From the NCBI GenBank assembly GCA_016177615.1, contig JACOUX010000020.1, forward strand, positions 1-43,505: a stretch of 43,505 nt of DNA, read 5' to 3'. Source of the stretch: Candidatus Woesearchaeota archaeon (GTDB taxonomy: Archaea > Nanobdellota > Nanobdellia > Woesearchaeales > GW2011-AR4). Made by a program: the position numbers and the translations under genes. Each line of letters starts with the position of its first letter. Position 1 is the first letter of the stretch. The notes under the pieces are model-generated. The model made no database searches. It worked only from the letters and a program-made list of their open reading frames with translations, and was not told the origin of the DNA. This document shows positions 16,057 through 22,074 of this stretch, piece by piece.

Positions 16057-16857
16057 TCACCCTGAAGCAGGTACATATAAAGGATCATAAGGAGGAAAAT
16101 CTTCGCAGTAATATGTTCCATACATGATGTACCTAGTTGTTAAAGGATCGACTCTATGCAAGCAACAAGTAGGGGCATAAGGATAAACAGAAAGATCATC
16201 ATTCTGAAAAGCACAGCGGAAAATATAACCTTGTTCTATGTAGTTATTAATTTCATCTGATTCAGTTACAACTTTAGTTACATCAGCGTCACCGAAAAGA
16301 GTGAATCTTGTTTCAGTAACTGTTCCATCAGGAGGAGGCATGTTTATAGGAACGTCTAAGAAAAGAACAGCGTAACTGTCGCCCCATTTATATTTATCAT
16401 ATGGCATTAGAGTATCCACAGGAATATCAATATATACGCCGTTATTAGTTAAGGTGAGGTATTGCGTTGTAGCACTTGTAACAAGTTTTCCAGTCGAATC
16501 TAAATAAGATACAGTTGCTCTAACATTTTGTAGTGAATCACCTGTTATACCAGCACGAAGAACCGATGCTTTTGATCTTGCACCGCCCATATTTGCAACA
16601 CCCACACCTTCTTGTAAATGAAAAAATAGTTTATCCTCTATTAATTTTTTTTGTACATGTTGCAAAGTTGCTCCTGAGGCTATCAAATCAGGCTTTTTTG
16701 AGCCACTTCCACGCACCACACTTCCAGTTCCTGAAGAATAGTTATTCATAAACACTAATAAAAATACTATGGCGATAATTAAAACGACTAGAATTGCAGT
16801 CCAGTTATGCGGTTTATTTCCTTTGCTTTCTTCTGCCTTAGCCTCTTTTTTCTGCAT
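16057..16857 (-). CDS. Membrane-anchored surface protein with CARDB-like domain
   Basis: The 266-residue protein has a lysine-rich cytoplasmic start, one membrane span (about 19-37, TAILVVLIIAIVFLLVFM) and an external remainder, so it is probably anchored by its N-terminus. The segment from PDLIASGATL through VANMGGARSKASVLRA to VTESDEINNYIEQG follows the CARDB (Ig-like adhesion) pattern, whose hallmark is a terminal 'ESdEtNN'. A cysteine-containing tail (CAFQ...TCCLHR...YYCEDF) could form disulfides. Binding partner unknown. It lies between the partial tRNA copy at 15902 and the tRNA-Glu gene. Confidence 0.6.
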   Translation of the reverse strand: MQKKEAKAEESKGNKPHNWTAILVVLIIAIVFLLVFMNNYSSGTGSVVRGSGSKKPDLIASGATLQHVQKKLIEDKLFFHLQEGVGVANMGGARSKASVLRAGITGDSLQNVRATVSYLDSTGKLVTSATTQYLTLTNNGVYIDIPVDTLMPYDKYKWGDSYAVLFLDVPINMPPPDGTVTETRFTLFGDADVTKVVTESDEINNYIEQGYIFRCAFQNDDLSVYPYAPTCCLHRVDPLTTRYIMYGTYYCEDFPPYDPLYVPASG

Positions 16858-16945
16858 TTTCTACTATTTTTTAATTTTATGAAGATTAGTGTTTATAAAG
16901 TTTCCTATTTTCAATTTGTAATCACTTATTAGAAATGAAATTTAA

Positions 16946-17080
16946 TGCTCCCGCCGGGATTCGAACCCAGGTCTTCGGATCGAAAATCCGAAATGATTGG
17001 TTATCCTTAAAGAACAACCTCATGTGAGGGCTTCCTTAATCCGGAGTATGCGAGCATCTGGCTCTCTACACCACGGGAGC
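16946..17080 (-). tRNA. tRNA-Glu(UUC) gene with about 60 inserted bases in the D-loop region
   Basis: Acceptor strands GCTCCCG and CGGGAGC, the T-arm CTGGG-TTCGAAT-CCCGG and the anticodon arm TCGGA-TTTTCGA-TCCGA (anticodon TTC) are clear. The gene is 135 bases where 75 is expected. The surplus lies between GTGTAG and CCAATCAT of the D-arm. Removing gene positions 16-35 (20 nt) and 41-80 (40 nt) leaves GTGTAG-TCCGG-CCAATCAT, matching the usual archaeal tRNA-Glu D-arm and giving exactly 75 bases. A bulge-helix-bulge can also be drawn around positions 36-77 (TTAA pairing TTAA between 3-nt bulges). Intron number and borders are unresolved. CCA is not encoded. Confidence 0.8.
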
Positions 17081-17177
17081 ATAGTCAATTAGATTTTTGT
17101 TATATTTTTAAATCTAATGGTTTGAATCCGAAAAATAGCCAAAAATTATTTAAACTAGAACACATTAAAGGCAAAAT

Positions 17178-18005
17178 ATGAGAAAAGCAGCATTAGTATT
17201 TATCTCTGTTATTCTATTTGTACTTGGATCAATCCTTGCCATCAGCAAGCCAGACACAGGCAGAGTTGCTGCAACAGTAAGCCCAAGCGGAAGAGCGGTT
17301 GTTATTCCGGCGCATGCGGTACAGGTTGCTCCGGGAGTTTTTGATTTAGGTACAACAACTGTAAATGGCCAAGCTCTTCAAGGCTATATGTACATTGACT
17401 ATAAAGATGAAGCTTCTCACAATCCAAATCACGCAAAAACCCAAAAATCCACTTGCTATGCATTCTTATCCCAAGGAGCCAGATGGAAAGAGACAGAGCC
17501 TTATGTACTTGATACTTCCAATAGCCATAACATGAGCGATGCTTTTGTCGATAGCGTTACTGCTGTTAGCCTGAACACATGGGACGAGCAGGCAGCATTT
17601 GAGATATTTGGAGATAGAGATGCTGGCAATGTCGTTGATGGCGCAGATACAAGCGCTCCTGACAACAAAAATGAAATATTTTTCGGCACTATTGCAGAGC
17701 CTGGCGCTATCGCAGTAACAACTGTATGGGGCATATTTAGTGGGCCCCCGCAGCAGAGAAAATTGGTTGAATTTGATGTAGTTTTTGATGATGTTGATTT
17801 TGTTTGGGGGGATGCCTTAGCCAATCCGCTGGTTATGGACTATCAAAACATAGCAGCCCATGAGTTTGGCCATGCTGCCGGAATGGGCCACACAAGTGAC
17901 AGCTGTACAGAAGAGACAATGTACAGGTTTGCTTCTGCTGGCGAGACAAAGAAAAGGGACCTGAATGCCGGAGACATTGAAGGAATAAAAAAATTATACA
18001 AGTAG
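17178..18005 (+). CDS. Secreted or anchored matrixin-family metalloprotease (M10-like)
   Basis: The 275-residue protein starts with a signal peptide or anchor (about 4-22) and carries the metzincin zinc motif HEFGHAAGMGH (His228, Glu229, His232, His238), followed by Met248 in EETMYRF as probable Met-turn. The domain ends with 'LNAGDIEGIKKLY', the terminal helix typical of matrixins. There is no obvious cysteine-switch propeptide. It should cleave proteins outside the cell, possibly on a host or neighbour surface. A TATA-like box at about 17145-17153 supports leaderless transcription from this ATG. It lies between two tRNA genes transcribed from the opposite strand. Confidence 0.85.
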   Translation: MRKAALVFISVILFVLGSILAISKPDTGRVAATVSPSGRAVVIPAHAVQVAPGVFDLGTTTVNGQALQGYMYIDYKDEASHNPNHAKTQKSTCYAFLSQGARWKETEPYVLDTSNSHNMSDAFVDSVTAVSLNTWDEQAAFEIFGDRDAGNVVDGADTSAPDNKNEIFFGTIAEPGAIAVTTVWGIFSGPPQQRKLVEFDVVFDDVDFVWGDALANPLVMDYQNIAAHEFGHAAGMGHTSDSCTEETMYRFASAGETKKRDLNAGDIEGIKKLYK

Positions 18006-18038
18006 CTTGTTTATTAGTTTAGTTCTTTCTTAAGAAAA

Positions 18039-18148
18039 TGGGCCTCAAGGGATTTGAACCCTCGACCTACGGCTCACCTAGGTCTTATTGATTGTTTAGA
18101 GCAATGCCGTATAAGACCGTCGCTCTAACCAGGCTGAGCTAGAGGCCC
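18039..18148 (-). tRNA. tRNA-Ile(UAU) gene with a 35-base intron
   Basis: Acceptor GGGCCTC/GAGGCCC with discriminator A, D-arm GCTC...GAGC, T-arm GAGGG-TTCAAAT-CCCTT and variable loop AGGTC are all clear. The anticodon stem ACGGT/GCCGT places CTTATA before the intron, giving U33 and anticodon TAT at 34-36. Removal of 18075-18109 at the canonical 37/38 site leaves 75 bases. UAU would read the AUA isoleucine codon directly; most archaea instead use a CAU tRNA modified with agmatidine. CCA is not encoded. Confidence 0.85.
18075..18109 (-). other. Canonical-position intron of tRNA-Ile
   Basis: The 35 bases follow A37 and precede A38 of the tRNA. CGGC at its 5' end can pair with GCCG of the 3' exon, and CTTA of the anticodon loop with TAGG, giving a relaxed bulge-helix-bulge for the archaeal splicing endonuclease. 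Exact borders could shift by a base. Confidence 0.65.
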
Positions 18149-18247
18149 GCCTGTGTGCGATATTCAAGAATTGTTTAAAAGGTTTTCTGAAAATGAAAAT
18201 GACATTTCCACAATTTATTTAAAGAGGCTTAGCGCATATTGGAAAAA

Positions 18248-18820
18248 ATGAATGACGGCAATAAAAGAGGAATTGAATTATCGCTTAATTTTCTTGTGGT
18301 TATAATAATCTCAATAACAGTATTTGCGTTCGGCGTCAAGTTTATTTATGACCTGACTAATGAGGCTAATGAGCTTCAGAAGCTGACCATAAACGACCTG
18401 GACGAAAGGATAAGCGGGCTTGCATGCGAAGGAACTGACCTGGTTTGCATAGGTATAGACAGGAAAACAATAAAAAGGTCAAAATTTGACGTGTTCGGAA
18501 TCAAAATAATCAATATAAAGGAAAGGCAGAAATTTGACATAGAGGTTGAAAACCCTAAAGAGAATTCAATTGAATTCCTTGGGTATGACAAAGACGACAA
18601 CAACAAAATTTTAAAAAATTCTGAGACTCCTGAATTAAGCGTCAGGCCTAGGAAAAGAGACATTGAAATAGGCAAGAATGAGGAAGGACTCATAGGAATA
18701 GGAGTCGAAGTACCTTCAAACGCCAAATCAGGAACTTACATCCTGAATGTTGTTATAAAGACCCAGCAGGGTGGAGCTTTGTACGTCCCTTTCCAGAAGC
18801 TGTATGTTGATGTGCCTTAA
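18248..18820 (+). CDS. Single-span surface or pilin-like protein, unknown function
   Basis: A short basic leader (NDGNKRG) precedes a hydrophobic helix (IELSLNFLVVIIISITVFAF), which resembles archaeal class III (pilin-type) signal sequences, with cleavage expected after KRG. The remaining 150 residues are predicted external and end in a beta-rich segment (SGTYILNVVIKTQQGG...PFQKLYVDVP) like an Ig-type strand pair. I chose ATG 18248; TTG at 18239 in the same frame is the alternative. A TATA-like TTTATTTAAA at about 18214-18223 fits either. Pilin identity is inference. Confidence 0.6.
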   Translation: MNDGNKRGIELSLNFLVVIIISITVFAFGVKFIYDLTNEANELQKLTINDLDERISGLACEGTDLVCIGIDRKTIKRSKFDVFGIKIINIKERQKFDIEVENPKENSIEFLGYDKDDNNKILKNSETPELSVRPRKRDIEIGKNEEGLIGIGVEVPSNAKSGTYILNVVIKTQQGGALYVPFQKLYVDVP

Positions 18821-18843
18821 ATAGTGCTTAAAAAACTAGCAGC

Positions 18844-19599
18844 TCATTTAGCGGACATGATTATCTCGGCAAAACTTTTTGCATCAAGGGAGGCGTTTCC
18901 GACTAAGCCGCCGTCAATGTTCGGCATCGACAAAAGCTCTTTCGCATTCCCGGGCTTCATTGAGCCTCCGTAAAGGATTCTTGTATTTCTTGCAGCCTCT
19001 TCGCCAAAAATGCCTTCCAGCACTTTCCTTATGAACAAATGGCTTTCCTCGGCATCTGCTTTGGTTGCTGATTTTACATTGGCATTGCCGCGGCTTATCG
19101 CCCATACGGGCTCATATGCAATTGTAATGTTTTTTGCATCTTTAATATCTTTAAGGCAGTTTATCAGCTGGTTTTCCAGAACATCCTCTGTCTTCTGCGT
19201 CTGCCTTTGCTCAAGAGTTTCTCCAACACAAAGTATCGGCTTTAAGCCATTGTTCAATGCAGAAATAATTTTTTTGTGGATTTGCTCATCCTTTTCGCCG
19301 AAAAATTCCCTTCTCTCAGAATGCCCAAGGATGACATATTCGCATCCAATCTCCTTCAGCATCAATGGCGAAATTTCTCCTGTATAAGCCCCTGAGGCTT
19401 CAAAATGCATGTTCTGCGCCCCAAGCATTATTCCGGAGCCAGCAACAAGCTTTTTCATTTCTGCAAGAATCGTAAAAGGCGGGCATATTGCTATTTCAGC
19501 ATCGCTGCCCTTGGCCAGTTTCCTGAATTCCCCTATAAAAGAAGAAGCCCCCTCCATAGTCTTGTTCATCTTCCAGTTCGCAGCAATCAGTTTTTTCAT
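18844..19599 (-). CDS. tpiA: Triosephosphate isomerase, bacterial-length type
   Basis: It interconverts glyceraldehyde-3-phosphate and dihydroxyacetone phosphate in glycolysis and gluconeogenesis. Catalytic residues are visible: Asn8 and Lys10 (NWKMNK), His93 (GHSERR) and Glu163 (AYEPVW), with the phosphate-binding GGSMKPGN and GGLVGNASL near the end. At 251 residues it has bacterial/eukaryotic length; typical archaeal enzymes are about 225 residues, suggesting ancestral transfer. Loop 6 reads PVWAISRGN instead of PVWAIGTGK, an unusual lid sequence. It may be co-transcribed with the three genes upstream, the nearest 23 bases away. Confidence 0.95.
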   Translation of the reverse strand: MKKLIAANWKMNKTMEGASSFIGEFRKLAKGSDAEIAICPPFTILAEMKKLVAGSGIMLGAQNMHFEASGAYTGEISPLMLKEIGCEYVILGHSERREFFGEKDEQIHKKIISALNNGLKPILCVGETLEQRQTQKTEDVLENQLINCLKDIKDAKNITIAYEPVWAISRGNANVKSATKADAEESHLFIRKVLEGIFGEEAARNTRILYGGSMKPGNAKELLSMPNIDGGLVGNASLDAKSFAEIIMSAK

Positions 19600-19622
19600 T
19601 GAAGATGCTATTTTTTGCAGTC

Positions 19623-20279
19623 CTATTTAATTCTTGCTTTTTTTGACCTAAATATAAGAAATATCCCCAGCAGTATGAGCGCGGCTGACACAATAAGCAC
19701 CCATGCCGAAATTCTTATCCCGAGGTCCATGAAAAGCTGCTCCGGATACAGCCTGACAACAATTTCCTTTGCAGAATCGAAAGTATAGGTGCCTTTTTCA
19801 AAAAAAAGCTTGTGGAATGACTCAAATGCAGACTGGAAATCAGAGCTTATGAGAAGGAATAGGATTGCAGCAAGTACTATGGTGAGGATTCCGCCGAACA
19901 GCAGCACCTTGCCGACAAAATTTGTTATGTAATTGTTCACTTTTAATGTAAATGCAGAGAAAGCGAGCAGCACTATGAACAGTGCAATCAGAGCGTAAAG
20001 CATGACTGTCAAAAGCCTTACTATAGATCTAACGTCCCAAAAATGTTGCTTTTCCCTTTCATTAAATGTGTCCGGCAGCTCGTTGGAGTTTCCTTTTAGA
20101 AACTTTATTACATTGTCATGCAGGGATTCGGCATCTTCAACGTTCGAATACACTCCATACCCTAAGAACTTTTCTCTGTAGAAAGAGCCGTCAAACCCAA
20201 GCAGGATAATCAATAATGAAAAAACAAGAAAAGGGAGCGCAATTATGAGCAAAAGATTTGACAGTGTTATTAATTTCAT
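19623..20279 (-). CDS. DUF1461-like integral membrane protein
   Basis: The 218-residue protein has four membrane spans (about 6-27, 87-109, 121-143 and 186-210) and a large loop between the first two. That loop contains NEREKQHFWDVRSIVRL, similar to the 'E..HL.DV+.l' motif by which I recognise DUF1461/TIGR01906 proteins. Function unknown. It follows the preceding gene by one base, so translation is probably coupled. Confidence 0.65.
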   Translation of the reverse strand: MKLITLSNLLLIIALPFLVFSLLIILLGFDGSFYREKFLGYGVYSNVEDAESLHDNVIKFLKGNSNELPDTFNEREKQHFWDVRSIVRLLTVMLYALIALFIVLLAFSAFTLKVNNYITNFVGKVLLFGGILTIVLAAILFLLISSDFQSAFESFHKLFFEKGTYTFDSAKEIVVRLYPEQLFMDLGIRISAWVLIVSAALILLGIFLIFRSKKARIK

Positions 20280-20280
20280 A

Positions 20281-20694
20281 TTAGCTGTCCATCATTATTA
20301 CTTCCTTCTCGCTTTTTATAGCTTTCTGGATTGCATCATCTATTGTGCTTATGTCTTTTTTCTTCTCGGGCTTCTTCGCCTCTTCATGCCTGTTTTCCGA
20401 GAATATCTGCCTTGCGGCCTTGAATGTCAGTTCCTCGTCATGCTTTTCCTCTTTCTTTTCCTCTTCCAGGCTGCTGAAAAAGTCCTCTTTCTTTTCCTCT
20501 TCTTTTTCCTTTCCCTCTTCCTTTTTTAAATAGTCAGACGAAAGATTGCCCTCCTTCTGACCGTATTTCTGCTCGTTGTATTTTGCGTCGTCTTTTTTCC
20601 CCTCGCTGAAGATATTGCCGTATTTTTGGGAGCCATAGTTGCTGCTCGAGTGAATGTTCAGCTTGTCCTCATCCCACAATTTTGCATGGTACAT
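20281..20694 (-). CDS. Highly charged Lys/Glu-rich protein, unknown
   Basis: The 137 residues are dominated by Lys and Glu, with low-complexity stretches (KKEEGKEKEEEKKED) and a short start rich in Tyr/Gly/Lys. Disorder is likely, with a possible coiled coil at the C-terminus. It is the middle gene of a compact operon, one base from both neighbours. No family recognised; partnership with the following membrane protein is inferred from coupling only. Confidence 0.6.
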   Translation of the reverse strand: MYHAKLWDEDKLNIHSSSNYGSQKYGNIFSEGKKDDAKYNEQKYGQKEGNLSSDYLKKEEGKEKEEEKKEDFFSSLEEEKKEEKHDEELTFKAARQIFSENRHEEAKKPEKKKDISTIDDAIQKAIKSEKEVIMMDS

Positions 20695-20695
20695 T

Positions 20696-20854
20696 TTAAG
20701 ATGCTATATATCCGCTCCACACTGGTTTCTTTATCTTGTAGCCCCTCTTGATTAAAAGATCTGCTTCCTTATTGTTCCTTTCCAGCACCAGCGCGTCAAA
20801 CTCGAAATCCGGTGCAGGCTCTCCAAGCTCCAAAAAAGGGTTTAGTTGCATCAT
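20696..20854 (-). CDS. Small 52-residue protein leading the operon
   Basis: A short frame starts with tandem ATGs (20854 and 20851) and ends with TAA at 20696-20698, one base before the next gene. The product contains an acidic first half (LELGEPAPDFEFDALVLE) and a basic second half (KRGYKIKKPVWSGYIAS). A TATA-like ATTTAAATA at about 20866-20874 supports leaderless transcription. Its tight fit in the operon is the main evidence that it is real. Confidence 0.6.
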   Translation of the reverse strand: MMQLNPFLELGEPAPDFEFDALVLERNNKEADLLIKRGYKIKKPVWSGYIAS

Positions 20855-20912
20855 TTTGCCTCTTTGCTTATTTAAATCTTTCGTTTTTAACTACTGATAA
20901 GTAACTATAAAA

Positions 20913-21236
20913 TTAAGCTTTTGTCAATGCCAAGTCTATCTTCCCCCTTAGCTGCGCTTCAGGGTATGCCCCTATAACCCTGTCAACTTCGGCCCCTTTG
21001 CTGAAAATCACCATGCATGGAATGCCCCTGACATCAAACTTTGCAGCAATGTCCTGGTTGTCATCAACATTCAGCTTTGCAAATTTCAATTTGCCTGCAT
21101 ATTCGCTTGATATTTTCTCAAGCACAGGCCCGACAATCCTGCACGGCCCGCACCATGGCGCCCAGAAATCCACCAGAACAGGGATTTTGCCTTCAAGAAC
21201 CTCCTTTTCAAATGTGTCTGACTTTAAATCCAGCAT
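20913..21236 (-). CDS. trxA: Thioredoxin
   Basis: The 107-residue protein has the thioredoxin fold order and the active site WCGPC (Cys29, Cys32) within LVDFWAPWCGPCRIVGP, plus the cis-proline segment RGIPCMVIF and the terminal G...(A)..L...I helix. It reduces protein disulfides and could donate electrons to the ribonucleotide reductases through their cysteine tail. An extra Cys precedes the usual cis-Pro region (IPCMVIF, where PT is common). It is monocistronic by spacing. Confidence 0.93.
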   Translation of the reverse strand: MLDLKSDTFEKEVLEGKIPVLVDFWAPWCGPCRIVGPVLEKISSEYAGKLKFAKLNVDDNQDIAAKFDVRGIPCMVIFSKGAEVDRVIGAYPEAQLRGKIDLALTKA

Positions 21237-21286
21237 CTTAATTTGGTAGATTCTTTTTTTCTATTTAAATCTTTATATTTTTATTA

Positions 21287-21793
21287 TTACCTAAAAATCA
21301 GAAACCTTCTCTTGTCCGAATCAAGATCAATAAATGAGTCGCATTCCTCTTTCAGCTTTCCGGAGCAGGATTTTCCGAATGCAATCGCCTCTATCCTGCA
21401 TCCCAGTGCATGCCTCAAGTGGCGCACCAATGGCACATAATCGCCGTCTCCGCTCACAATCACAATAGTGTCAAGCTTTGGGGCAAGCTCTATAGTATCC
21501 ATCGCCAGCCCAATATCCCAGTCGCCCTTTTTTGCGCCTCCTGCAAAAATCTGCAGGTCTTTTGCCTTCACCTCAAATCCAATTTTTTCCAGGGCGTCAA
21601 AGAAATTCTGTTCCTCCTTTATGTCTGCCTTGATGACGTATGCTATTGCCCTTATAAGGCATCTATTGCCTGCGCCTGCCTTAAGTATCTGCATGAAGTT
21701 GACTTTTGCATTGTAAAGGCTCTTCGCGGAATAGTACATGTTCTGCACATCGACAAAAACGCCTATCCTTTGGTCCTTGAAATGTATTGGCAT
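21287..21793 (-). CDS. NYN-domain (LabA/DUF88-type) predicted ribonuclease
   Basis: The 168-residue protein shows the PIN-like NYN pattern: FVDVQNMYYSAK near the start, KGDWDIGLAMD in the middle and IVSGDGDYVPLVRHLR near the end. The conserved Asp residues (in FVDVQN, WDIGLAMD and GDGDY) form a metal site for RNA cleavage in this fold. The target is unknown; LabA-like proteins process or degrade RNA in several lineages. It follows a small zinc-ribbon gene by three bases. Confidence 0.88.
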   Translation of the reverse strand: MPIHFKDQRIGVFVDVQNMYYSAKSLYNAKVNFMQILKAGAGNRCLIRAIAYVIKADIKEEQNFFDALEKIGFEVKAKDLQIFAGGAKKGDWDIGLAMDTIELAPKLDTIVIVSGDGDYVPLVRHLRHALGCRIEAIAFGKSCSGKLKEECDSFIDLDSDKRRFLIFR

Positions 21794-21796
21794 TTT

Positions 21797-21946
21797 TCAC
21801 CTCATTGAAGGCACTTTTTCCTCATAGCCGCAGCTTGAGCAGCGCAATGCGCCATTCCGGAACGACAATGAAAGCTCGCTGCACTTTGGGCACTGCTGCA
21901 CGGCAGAAAACCTAATTTTCCTGAACTGCTCTTCGTCGCGAGCCAT
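21797..21946 (-). CDS. 49-residue zinc-ribbon protein
   Basis: The small frame from ATG 21946 to TGA 21797-21799 encodes one zinc ribbon, CPKC (19-22) and CSSCGY (36-41), of the type seen in archaeal RNA-polymerase or ribosome-associated peptides. It is three bases upstream of the NYN nuclease gene, so the two are probably translated together; it could deliver the nuclease to RNA or polymerase, which is inference. A pair of CPxC/CxxCG motifs makes chance coding unlikely. Confidence 0.75.
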   Translation of the reverse strand: MARDEEQFRKIRFSAVQQCPKCSELSLSFRNGALRCSSCGYEEKVPSMR

Positions 21947-22074
21947 TGCTATTACAACAATTTTGAAGCTTCTATATAAAGATTGTGAAAAAAATTAAGT
22001 AAAGTTGTTATAATAGCAATGGCTTGGATGGCATCAGCTTTTTTATCAGCTCATCCATCCTTATAGAATGGATG

